Positions 7,233 to 13,464 of a DNA stretch of 13,743 bases are shown one piece after another; within the stretch, counting starts at the first letter, position 1, and every line of letters starts with the position of its first letter. Position numbers and translations under genes: made by a program. Below the pieces are notes generated by a model. It made no database searches and was not told the DNA's origin. It saw only the letters and a program-made list of their open reading frames with translations. Source of the stretch: Candidatus Neomicrothrix sp. UBA2110 (GTDB lineage Bacteria > Actinomycetota > Acidimicrobiia > Acidimicrobiales > Poriferisodalaceae); the NCBI GenBank assembly GCA_002331465.1, contig DCYM01000131.1, positions 1-13,743 of the forward strand, in the 5' to 3' direction.

Positions 7233-7294
7233 GTGAGAACCCATCGCCGGGGATACCTCTTCCCGGCATCCTGTAGCGGCGGCAGAACCCTCAC
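7233..7294 (-). promoter_or_regulatory. Structured 5' leader of the MetE-like gene
   Basis: Read on the minus strand, GTGAG at 7294-7290 can pair with CTCAC at 7237-7233. The enclosed sequence contains a strong hairpin at 7246-7267: six G-C-rich pairs (GCCGGG/CCCGGC) plus a G-U and an A-U pair around a 6-base loop. A weak CTG/CAG arm at 7271-7285 would give a three-way junction. It ends about 12 bases before the Shine-Dalgarno, so it could be a cis-acting RNA. It did not resemble the SAM, SAH or cobalamin riboswitch sequences I know. Confidence 0.25.
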
Positions 7295-7356
7295 CCTACA
7301 AAGACCATATTAAGCGAGGCATTGCTAACACGATACGAACCAGACAATCTCAACTG

Positions 7357-7385
7357 GCGGCCCGCGTGCGGTGGCGATGGGCCGC
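7357..7385. repeat. GC-rich 7-bp inverted repeat
   Basis: GCGGCCC (7357-7363) and GGGCCGC (7379-7385) form a perfect stem on a 15-base loop. There is no T-run on either side. It lies just downstream of the possible 44-aa minus-strand ORF, so it could stabilise or end that transcript, but it might equally be a protein-binding dyad. Confidence 0.3.
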
Positions 7386-7420
7386 GGTTTCACCAACGCC
7401 GCAGCTACTTAAGACTCCGC

Positions 7421-7555
7421 TCAGCGCCCGGGAGGGGAGGTACTTTTCTTTTTCCTATCGCCAAAGAGATCTCGCAAACCGAGAATCAGTCCAACAGTAA
7501 GGATTGTTGCCGCGATTTTGCCAAGGCGCTTCAAGGTCCGCTTAGCCGCCATCAT
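7421..7555 (-). CDS. Possible small membrane protein (44 aa)
   Basis: A 44-codon frame starting with two ATG codons. The layout is protein-like: a basic N-terminus (MMAAKRTLKRLGK), a hydrophobic stretch of about 14 residues (14-27, IAATILTVGLILGL), then a charged tail with D-L-F-G-D and a run of lysines ending in a Ser/Pro-rich segment. AGTGAGG lies 2-5 bases before the ATGs, a usable though close ribosome site. An in-frame TGA lies four codons upstream, so the gene is short as it stands. It is 219 bases upstream of the MetE-like gene on the same strand. The opposite strand is also open here but reads without recognisable structure. I do not recognise the family; it may be chance. Confidence 0.35.
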   Translation of the reverse strand: MMAAKRTLKRLGKIAATILTVGLILGLRDLFGDRKKKSTSPPGR

Positions 7556-7645
7556 TGCCTCACTTCATACGACAGACCGAAGAGCAGTACTTTCTGTCAG
7601 ACCCGACTGTAGGCGGAAATTTCATCCCATAAACGGCATACCTAA

Positions 7646-7691
7646 GAGGCGACTCCATCCTTGCTCAGGAGCACTCGTCTCCAATTTTTTT
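7646..7691 (+). terminator. Intrinsic terminator on the plus strand
   Basis: GAGGCGACTCC (7646-7656) pairs with GGAG...TCGTCTC (7668-7681) as an 11-bp stem with one G-U pair and a 3-base bulge (CAC) on the right side. It is capped by an 11-base loop and followed by CAA and seven Ts (7685-7691), then ATTT. This is the textbook form for plus-strand transcripts. On the minus strand no U-tract follows. No convincing plus-strand gene lies just upstream, so it may end an unrecognised small RNA or block read-through into the P450 promoter. Confidence 0.55.
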
Positions 7692-7768
7692 ATTTCGCGC
7701 ATCTCCGTGAATATTGTTTTTGGTTCTTTGAGGAGTTGCTCAGTTTCAGATGCAGCTCAAATACTCCT

Positions 7769-7796
7769 AGGACACCTTCGAAACACAAATTAGGAT
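7769..7796 (+). promoter_or_regulatory. Putative promoter of the P450 operon (leaderless at the uORF ATG)
   Basis: AGGACA (7769-7774, four of six bases matching TTGACA) and TAGGAT (7791-7796, fits TANNNT) are 16 bases apart. Six bases later comes an ATG at 7803, so the predicted transcript starts at or next to that codon. A short dyad TCGCT-TTATG-AGCGA (7796-7810) is centred on the predicted start site and could be an operator. It lies downstream of the plus-strand terminator, as expected for an insulated promoter. Inferred from pattern only. Confidence 0.45.
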
Positions 7797-7802
7797 CGCT
7801 TT

Positions 7803-7895
7803 ATGAGCGACTCCCCTACGAGGGCACCAAATAAAAAGTTAGGAATCGCCCTTCGAATGCGAGTCTTCTCGGGCGACGGGTTCAGCCATGGCTGA
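7803..7895 (+). CDS. Putative 30-codon leader ORF overlapping the P450 start
   Basis: A short frame of 30 codons beginning MSDSPTRAPNKK and ending FSGDGFSHG. Its TGA overlaps the P450 start by eight bases (ATGGCTGA). Its ATG lies six bases after TAGGAT and is also preceded by AGGA at seven bases, so it can be read as leaderless or as Shine-Dalgarno led. The P450 ATG itself has no good ribosome site, which suits translational re-initiation from this ORF. The peptide has no stretch of repeated amino acids of the attenuator kind. Coding by chance over 30 codons is quite possible. Confidence 0.35.
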   Translation: MSDSPTRAPNKKLGIALRMRVFSGDGFSHG

Positions 7896-9219
7896 TTCCG
7901 GTAACTCTGAGGGCACTCACCTTGATGCCTTTAACATTTTTGACCCAGAAATACAGCAATGCCCTCACATGTATTACGCCCTAATGCGAGAAGAAACAGC
8001 CGCATATGAGACCCAGGCGATGGGCGGCTCGCTCTTTTTAATCACGCGACAAGACGATGTTGTCGAAGCCGCCCTAAACCACGCCCACTTTTCATCGCGA
8101 TTTGACATCGGGTCTATGGACGGAGACTCCGAATACTCGCGGCGTCTCAAGAAACTTTATGAGGATGAGGGCGGGTATGAGCCAGTAGGAACAATGCTGA
8201 CTGTCGACCCGCCTGTCCATACGCGCTATCGCCGCTTGGTAGCTCAAGCCTTCACGCCGAGGGCGATCGCCAACATGGAGCCAGTGGTTCGCGAACTCGC
8301 TTCAGAGCTAATGGACAACCTCATCGAAACAACGTCAGATGGCGTTTCAGTCGATTTCGTCGAAGCTTTTGCTATACCCCTACCGGTTCGAGTAATAGCA
8401 AAAGCACTCAACGTTCCTGACGATCGGCTAGGGGACTTTAAGAGATGGAGCAATGCGTCCGTAGCTGGGATCGGCACAAATATCTCGATCGAAGAACGAT
8501 TGGAGGCTCAACGCGAGGTGATCGAATTTCAGAAGTATTTCGCGGATCAGCTCGAAGAACGACGCTTCGAACCACAAGATGACATCTTGACAGCGTTGGT
8601 GAACGCCACCGTTGAAAAAGACCCTTCCGACGCCGATAGCCAGTTTGAAGGGGTGCCTCTCAACGTCAGCGAAATGTTGAGCATCATCCAACAGTTACTT
8701 GTCGCTGGTAATCAGACAACAACTCACTTACTCGGAGAAATGTTTCGCCTGCTTGCCGAAAACCAAACCGAATGGGAATCCCTAAGATCTCACCCGGAGC
8801 GCAGCGGCGACGTCGCCGAAGAGGCATTGCGTCTTGCTGCACCTACACAAGGCATGTTCCGTATTGCTACTGAGGACATGACTATGGGCGCGAAGTTCAT
8901 CCCAGCGGGTTCGCGGATGGTGCTGATGTACGCGGCGGCCAATCGCGATCCGGATGTTTGGACAAACCCTGATGCCTTCCAACCCGGCCGTGAGAACAAG
9001 GCGGCCCACCTCAGCTTTGGTCGTGGTCCGCACTTTTGTGTCGGTGCTGGACTCGCGAGACTCGAAACGCGAATTGTGGCTGAAGAGATGAGTCTCAAAC
9101 TTCAAACTATCGAGGTCACGAACGCCGAACACCTTCGTTATCAACCCAGCTTCGTACTCCGGGGACTCGAGCGCTTAGATGTGACTGTTACCCCCAAGGA
9201 GGTGGTGGGTCGTGGTTGA
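7888..9219 (+). CDS. Cytochrome P450
   Basis: A 443-residue soluble bacterial P450, a haem monooxygenase inserting one oxygen atom using electrons from a ferredoxin. The haem-binding loop is F377-G-x-G380-x-H382-x-C384-x-G386, with C384 the iron ligand. The ExxR pair is E312/R315 in 'EEALRL'. The 'DPPVHTRYRRLVAQAFTPR' C-helix block is standard for CYP families acting on alkyl, steroid or terpene substrates in actinobacteria. The I-helix reads 'VAGNQTTTH' (272-280): the acid that normally precedes the conserved Thr (AGxE/D-T) is Gln276, an uncommon change. No ferredoxin gene is adjacent. The stop overlaps the Rieske gene start by eight bases, so the two are cotranslated. The start at 7888 lacks a strong ribosome site and overlaps a leader ORF. 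Confidence 0.95.
   Translation: MADSGNSEGTHLDAFNIFDPEIQQCPHMYYALMREETAAYETQAMGGSLFLITRQDDVVEAALNHAHFSSRFDIGSMDGDSEYSRRLKKLYEDEGGYEPVGTMLTVDPPVHTRYRRLVAQAFTPRAIANMEPVVRELASELMDNLIETTSDGVSVDFVEAFAIPLPVRVIAKALNVPDDRLGDFKRWSNASVAGIGTNISIEERLEAQREVIEFQKYFADQLEERRFEPQDDILTALVNATVEKDPSDADSQFEGVPLNVSEMLSIIQQLLVAGNQTTTHLLGEMFRLLAENQTEWESLRSHPERSGDVAEEALRLAAPTQGMFRIATEDMTMGAKFIPAGSRMVLMYAAANRDPDVWTNPDAFQPGRENKAAHLSFGRGPHFCVGAGLARLETRIVAEEMSLKLQTIEVTNAEHLRYQPSFVLRGLERLDVTVTPKEVVGRG
9196..9203 (+). promoter_or_regulatory. Strong ribosome-binding site for the Rieske gene
   Basis: AAGGAGGT inside the P450 3' end lies eight bases before the GTG at 9212. It is the best Shine-Dalgarno in the window and fixes that GTG as the start of the Rieske oxygenase even though it overlaps the P450 stop. 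Confidence 0.7.
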
Positions 9220-10822
9220 GACCGTGACGGGAACGAACCGATCTAATGGAATCAGTTACACAGAACTTCTTAGCTTGGACTCTCGACCTGTACCCACCTT
9301 CTTGAGCGAAGAGTCACCAATGCTGCCCGGTCCCTCGGAGATTCCGGCGTGGGTTTACTATTCGAGAACCTTCCATGACCTTGAGGTCGAAAAACTGTGG
9401 TCCAGGGTGTGGCAACTCGCCTGCCACGAAGACGAGTTGCAAGACGTCGGTGATCATGTCGTGTATGACATCACTCATCTGTCCTTCCTGCTTGTACGGA
9501 CAGGAACTGACCCCGACGACATTCGCGCCTACCGGAACTCGTGCCTCCACCGGGGACGGAAACTTCGAGAAGTCAACGGAAAATGCTTCCCAAACCTTCG
9601 CTGCTCATTCCACGGATGGTGCTGGAACCTTGACGGTTCCATAAAGGAAATCCCCAGCCAGTGGGACTTTCCCCACCTAGATCCACAAAATCTAAATCTC
9701 CCTGAAGCTCGGCTCGAGAGGTACGGCGGTTTCGTCTTTATCAACCCGGATCCCTCGAGCGAACCGTTGAGTGATTACTTGGGTGACTTTCCCAACCACC
9801 AAACAACTCTCCCACTCCACCGTCGATACAAGGCTGTCCACGTCGCGAAAGTCATTGAATGCAACTGGAAGGTATGCCAAGAGGCTTTCATGGAGTCCTA
9901 CCACGTCATAGCAACCCATCCGACCCTGTTGGAATCAATAGGGGACGCGAACAGCCGCTACGACGTTTACGGCAACTTCTCTCGGGCTATTTCGCCATCA
10001 GAGATACCAAGCCCACATCTTGCTGACGTCGTCGATTGGGAACCCGACCCAAATGGACGGCTGTATACAAGATTTCGTCATCCACTTAGCGGACATATAT
10101 ACGAGCGCATCGACGAAGACCTCGTGCGAGTACTCGATGAAGCTGGAAATGAAAGCAAATTCCATTCAGACGGCCAGTGGATCGAGGGTGAATTAACCCA
10201 CGCCGATCCGCATCTCTGCCTGTGGGTGGGCGGCAAACAGTTACCCGATTTCACAGAAGTACCAACCCCGCCTACTTCTCGCGCCAATCTCGCTGAGCAA
10301 CGAACTCAACTCGCTGAACGGAAACGGTCAGAATTTCGGCGTCTCCTAGGCGAACAAGCGGAGGTTGTGGACGTAGATGCGATCTGCGACGCTGAAATGA
10401 TTGATTCGATTTTCTTTTCCGTCTTTCCCAACTGGCACCCGTGGGGCTGCGTCAATCCTATTCAGTACCGTTTCAGACCCCAGGGAGACAACCCAGATCA
10501 GTGCATTTTTGAATGCATGTTGTTCTTGCCATCGCCCAACGGAGAAGATAGACCAGCCCCAGCACCCATTCACTGGTTGGAAGCGGATGAAGATTGGACG
10601 GAAGCTCCACAATTAGGACTTCTAGCTAAGGTCTTCAATCAGGATTTCCACAATCTCAAAAAGGTTCAGCAGGGATTGAAAAACCTTGCCAGTCAACGAG
10701 TTCACCTAGCGGACTATCAAGAAACCAAACTCCGCCATTTCCACGAACTGCTCCAACAACACTTAGAAGTCGACTACAACGACATGCTTAGCGGCGATCA
10801 ACCTGGGGATTTGTTGCGTTAA
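9212..10822 (+). CDS. Rieske non-haem iron oxygenase, alpha subunit (SRPBCC type)
   Basis: A 536-residue catalytic subunit of a Rieske oxygenase, which hydroxylates or demethylates substrates using O2 and electrons from a reductase. The [2Fe-2S] site is C111-x-H113 and C131-x2-H134 with 17 residues between the pairs. The catalytic iron site is 'FMESYHVIATHP' with H231 and H236, and D478 in 'NQDFHNLKKVQQGL' is the likely third ligand. E228 takes the place of the bridging Asp of naphthalene dioxygenase, as in carnitine-oxygenase-like members. It is longer than the usual ~450 residues, with extra charged sequence around residues 350-390. No beta subunit or reductase gene is nearby, so a homomultimeric alpha type fed by a distant reductase is expected. 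GTG start, strong ribosome site. Confidence 0.94.
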   Translation: MVETVTGTNRSNGISYTELLSLDSRPVPTFLSEESPMLPGPSEIPAWVYYSRTFHDLEVEKLWSRVWQLACHEDELQDVGDHVVYDITHLSFLLVRTGTDPDDIRAYRNSCLHRGRKLREVNGKCFPNLRCSFHGWCWNLDGSIKEIPSQWDFPHLDPQNLNLPEARLERYGGFVFINPDPSSEPLSDYLGDFPNHQTTLPLHRRYKAVHVAKVIECNWKVCQEAFMESYHVIATHPTLLESIGDANSRYDVYGNFSRAISPSEIPSPHLADVVDWEPDPNGRLYTRFRHPLSGHIYERIDEDLVRVLDEAGNESKFHSDGQWIEGELTHADPHLCLWVGGKQLPDFTEVPTPPTSRANLAEQRTQLAERKRSEFRRLLGEQAEVVDVDAICDAEMIDSIFFSVFPNWHPWGCVNPIQYRFRPQGDNPDQCIFECMLFLPSPNGEDRPAPAPIHWLEADEDWTEAPQLGLLAKVFNQDFHNLKKVQQGLKNLASQRVHLADYQETKLRHFHELLQQHLEVDYNDMLSGDQPGDLLR

Positions 10823-10847
10823 GCCCCAAAGAGCCGCTGCACCGAGA

Positions 10848-10883
10848 CTCCGACTCAAGCCCTCAGCTAGGGTCAATTCGGAG
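10848..10883 (+). repeat. Two-part hairpin between the Rieske and FAD-oxidase genes
   Basis: CTCCGA (10848-10853) pairs with TCGGAG (10878-10883), and inside it CCCT (10860-10863) pairs with AGGG (10869-10872) on a CAGCT loop. No T-run follows; instead AAAGGGA, the ribosome site of the next gene, starts eight bases later. It may set the relative expression of the two halves of the operon or serve as an RNA-processing site. Confidence 0.4.
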
Positions 10884-10903
10884 CTTAGGTAAAGGGACTG
10901 GTA

Positions 10904-12505
10904 ATGACGGATCGTAAATCGTTCTGGGCGTGGTGCATGGAGTCCGAAGAGCCGACTGATGCCGAGAGAGCCCGACTCGCTAAAGAGCTCTCTGAGAAGT
11001 ACGGAACCGCTATTACGGCGCGCCCTGTTCCCAAAGCCGGAGACGCCGAATTACGGGCATCACGAATCAAGGTTCCCGAGGCCGTAAGCGCCTGGTGTTC
11101 TAGTTCGACTCAGGAACGTGTCGCTTACACATACGGGGCCCATTTCACTGAACGAGTCCGGGCATTCAACCTCGAATTTCCTAACCCCCCCGACGTTGTG
11201 GCGCACCCACGCAATGAAGACGAAGTCGTCGCGACATTGGATTGGTGTAACGAGAATCAGTATGTGGCGGTCCCTTATGGAGGAGGGTCTTCTGTCGTGT
11301 GGGGGTTAAACCCTCCTGAAGACCGCGGCCCGACAGTAGTGATATCGCTGGATGGTCTCGATCAAGTCCTTGAGGTTGACGAAGTATCGCGGGCGGCACG
11401 CATTCAGGCCGGAGTGTTTGGACCCCACCTCGAAGATCAGCTACGGCCCCACGGGTACACCCTGCGTCACTTCCCTCAATCATTTCGCTTTTCAACGTTG
11501 GGGGGATGGATCGCAACTCGCTCGGGTGGCCACTACGCAACAAATCACACCCATATTGATGAATTTGTCGAGTCGACAAGGATGATCACCCCTGCTGGAT
11601 GGTGGGAATCGCGGCGTTTACCTGGGTCAGGTGCTGGCCCGAGCCCGGATCGCATGGTCATCGGTTCGGAAGGGATTCTCGGCATCATCACAGAAGCATG
11701 GATGCGCATTCAAAAACGGCCGTCATTTAGAGCGACAGCGGGAATTTTGTTCCCCTCCTGGGAAGCCGGATATGAAGCGGTTAGGAACATTGTCCAGGCA
11801 AAGCTGTGGCCAGCGAACCTGCGTATCCTCGATCCCGCGGAAGCTCAAAGAGCGGCGGGTCTTGACGGAACTAGCTCGTTGGTGATCGTTGCTTTCGAAA
11901 GCGCTGAACTCAGTCAGCGCCACAACATCGCGCAAGCCGTCGAAATCGCCCGTGACGCGGGTGGAGTTATAGCAGACGACGAAATTCAGATCGATGACGG
12001 AACTGGAAATCCAACCGGCCGAGCGGGAGCGGTTGGCGCCTGGCGAGATGCCTTTATCGGTGTCGGTAACGGCGTGGAGACCTCGCTGGGGGTCGTTGCA
12101 GATACCTTTGAGACGGCCATCACTTGGGATCAATGGCCTGAATTCGATCACGCCGTCAGAGCGGCAGTTGGTGACGCTCTGAAAGCGACATTTGGCGAAC
12201 ACCACTCACTGTCCTGTCGCTTCACTCACGTATACCCCGATGGGCCGGCACCGTATTACAGCTGGTCGGGTATGGGTTCCCAGGGGGCCGAGATCAAGCA
12301 ATGGCAGACAATCAAAGATGCGGCGAATGAGGCCTTAGTCGCCAATGGGGGAACATCGACTCATCACCACGCCGTCGGCAGAATGCATCGACCTAACGCC
12401 TACGATGTTCAACGTCCCGAGTTGTTCGCTCAATCTTTAAGAGCGGTAAAAAAACATCTCGACCCCAACGGCATTCTCAACCCCGGCGTTCTGATTGATC
12501 CATAG
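10904..12505 (+). CDS. FAD-binding oxidase, alkyldihydroxyacetonephosphate synthase-like (VAO superfamily)
   Basis: A 533-residue flavoprotein of the vanillyl-alcohol-oxidase fold, closest in motifs to alkyl-DHAP synthase (AGPS), the enzyme making the ether bond of ether lipids. The FAD loop 'PYGGGSSVVWGLNP' (Y125, G126-G128, S129-S130) is followed by 'FRFSTLGGWIATRSGGHY', then 'VIGSEGILGIITEA', 'RFTHVYPDGPAPYYSW' and the diagnostic triple-His 'STHHHAVGRMHRP' (H487-H489). Typical of the family are the C-terminal 'KKHLDPNGILNPG' residues. It has no signal peptide or membrane segment. AAAGGGA six bases before the ATG is a good ribosome site; an 81-base gap with a hairpin separates it from the Rieske gene. 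In bacteria many AGPS-like proteins are catabolic oxidases, so the operon points to oxidation rather than lipid synthesis, but this is not settled. Confidence 0.88.
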   Translation: MTDRKSFWAWCMESEEPTDAERARLAKELSEKYGTAITARPVPKAGDAELRASRIKVPEAVSAWCSSSTQERVAYTYGAHFTERVRAFNLEFPNPPDVVAHPRNEDEVVATLDWCNENQYVAVPYGGGSSVVWGLNPPEDRGPTVVISLDGLDQVLEVDEVSRAARIQAGVFGPHLEDQLRPHGYTLRHFPQSFRFSTLGGWIATRSGGHYATNHTHIDEFVESTRMITPAGWWESRRLPGSGAGPSPDRMVIGSEGILGIITEAWMRIQKRPSFRATAGILFPSWEAGYEAVRNIVQAKLWPANLRILDPAEAQRAAGLDGTSSLVIVAFESAELSQRHNIAQAVEIARDAGGVIADDEIQIDDGTGNPTGRAGAVGAWRDAFIGVGNGVETSLGVVADTFETAITWDQWPEFDHAVRAAVGDALKATFGEHHSLSCRFTHVYPDGPAPYYSWSGMGSQGAEIKQWQTIKDAANEALVANGGTSTHHHAVGRMHRPNAYDVQRPELFAQSLRAVKKHLDPNGILNPGVLIDP

Positions 12506-12508
12506 CGG

Positions 12509-12581
12509 GACGAATCGAAAATTGAGGCTGACGAAATTCGTCTTCGGGCAACCAACAATTGGTGGGCGCTAGTGTCCCACC
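12509..12581 (+). promoter_or_regulatory. Dyad-rich promoter region with leaderless-type -10 before the second SDR
   Basis: The 76-base gap contains GACGAA-A-TTCGTC (12530-12542), whose right half can also pair with GACGAAT at 12509-12515. Next come ACCAA-CAA-TTGGT (12551-12563) and GGTGGG/CCCACC (12561-12581), the last ending directly at the ATG. TAGTGT (12570-12575) fits the TANNNT -10 pattern and sits six bases before the ATG at 12582, implying a leaderless transcript with its own promoter. No good -35 is visible. The dyads could be operators. Confidence 0.4.
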
Positions 12582-13439
12582 ATGACTGTGACATTAGTTA
12601 CTGGCGCAAACTCGGGCCTCGGACGCGCAACCGCCTTATTGCTTGCACAAAAAGGGCACAAGGTTTATGCCGGAATGCGCGACCTTCAAAAAGGCTCGAA
12701 ACTATTAGAACTGGCCAAGGACTACGACCTCTCCGCTATCGAGATAGACGTCAGCGATGATGAATCTGTTCTTGCGTGCGCCAAAGAGATTGATGGACAC
12801 GGCGATCGCGTTGATGTTCTCGTCAATAATGCGGGTGTCGCTTTAAATTCAGTTACCGAAGATATCGATATCGAAAAGGCCAAAGAGGTTATGGATGTCA
12901 ATGTCTGGGGTCCCGTTCGGTGTGTGAAAGCTTTTGTTCCAGGTATGCGGGAGCGCGGTAGCGGTCACGTTTTTCAGGTTTCTTCCATTGCCGGGCTTAT
13001 AGGTCACATTGGACAAACTGTTTATGTGGGGTCAAAATTCGCTTTGGAGGGAATGAGTGAGGCGCTAGCTCAGGAACTCATTGGTTTCGGAGTTCGAGTA
13101 CACATTGTCGAACCCGGAGTAACGCGCACGGCAATCTTGCCCAAGAACGAAGGCAACCCTCAACCGACCGCTTACCAAGACCATTACGACAGAATGTTTC
13201 AGTTCTACAGTGCGGGTATAGCGGCATCGGTGCAAGCGGAGTCAGTAGCGGAAACCATTTATGGGGCATTGACAAGCTCGGAATACCGTTTGCGTTATGT
13301 GTGTGGGTGGGGCGGCGAAGAAATCGCTAACGGACGGAAATTGATGAGCGACGAAGACTTTGTCGGCATGGGATCGTTGGTTTCATCGGCGGAGGAATAT
13401 GGCCATGCTTTCTCTGATCTATTTAGCCTCGAGATTTGA
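12582..13439 (+). CDS. SDR family NADP(H)-dependent oxidoreductase (17-beta-HSD-like)
   Basis: A 285-residue classical SDR. The nucleotide motif T7-G8-x3-G12-L-G14 starts at once after the ATG, so the start is well supported. R33 after strand 2 in 'YAGMRD' favours NADP(H). D56-V57, N82-N83-A84-G85, N107, S135, Y148 and K152 complete the family set. The C-terminal 50 residues extend beyond the 250-residue type, as in the 17-beta-hydroxysteroid-dehydrogenase/retinol-dehydrogenase-like group. It likely interconverts an alcohol and a carbonyl next to the P450, Rieske and FAD oxidases. It appears to have its own leaderless promoter besides any read-through from upstream. The substrate is unknown. 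Confidence 0.92.
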   Translation: MTVTLVTGANSGLGRATALLLAQKGHKVYAGMRDLQKGSKLLELAKDYDLSAIEIDVSDDESVLACAKEIDGHGDRVDVLVNNAGVALNSVTEDIDIEKAKEVMDVNVWGPVRCVKAFVPGMRERGSGHVFQVSSIAGLIGHIGQTVYVGSKFALEGMSEALAQELIGFGVRVHIVEPGVTRTAILPKNEGNPQPTAYQDHYDRMFQFYSAGIAASVQAESVAETIYGALTSSEYRLRYVCGWGGEEIANGRKLMSDEDFVGMGSLVSSAEEYGHAFSDLFSLEI

Positions 13440-13464
13440 AAGAACTAGGGCTCGATAATTTGCG

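Larger units (their letters stand above)
7202..7887. other. 686-base divergent intergenic region
   Basis: This gap separates the minus-strand MetE-like unit from the plus-strand P450 operon. It should hold promoters for both. It contains, left to right: a Shine-Dalgarno and structured leader for the MetE-like gene, a strong 7-bp hairpin at 7357-7385, a possible 44-codon minus-strand gene at 7421-7555, a plus-strand terminator at 7646-7691, and a promoter plus 30-codon leader ORF for the P450 at 7769-7895. The stretch 7680-7760 is visibly more AT-rich than the flanks. No tRNA, transposon end or long conserved coding sequence was seen. Confidence 0.6.

Noticed and set aside
7322..7612. Plus-strand 96-codon frame (TTG start) in the divergent region
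   Set aside because: No recognisable motif, no ribosome site, unstructured composition, and it lies antisense to the more protein-like 44-aa frame. The terminator downstream leaves a small chance of a real transcript.
7622..7756. Minus-strand open stretch of 44 codons with Lys/Glu-rich, protein-like reading
   Set aside because: It has no start codon in its first 18 codons, the only ATG has poor spacing to a ribosome site, and much of it is the antisense of the plus-strand terminator, whose T-run creates the lysines.
11280..11327. Inverted repeat GGAGGGT...AACCCTCC with flanking GTCTTC/GAAGAC
   Set aside because: It lies wholly inside the FAD-binding segment of the AGPS-like gene and has a long loop, so codon-driven coincidence is more likely than a regulatory hairpin.
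11723..12205. Minus-strand 160-codon frame inside the AGPS-like gene
   Set aside because: Shadow frame; the plus strand carries continuous family motifs through the whole segment.
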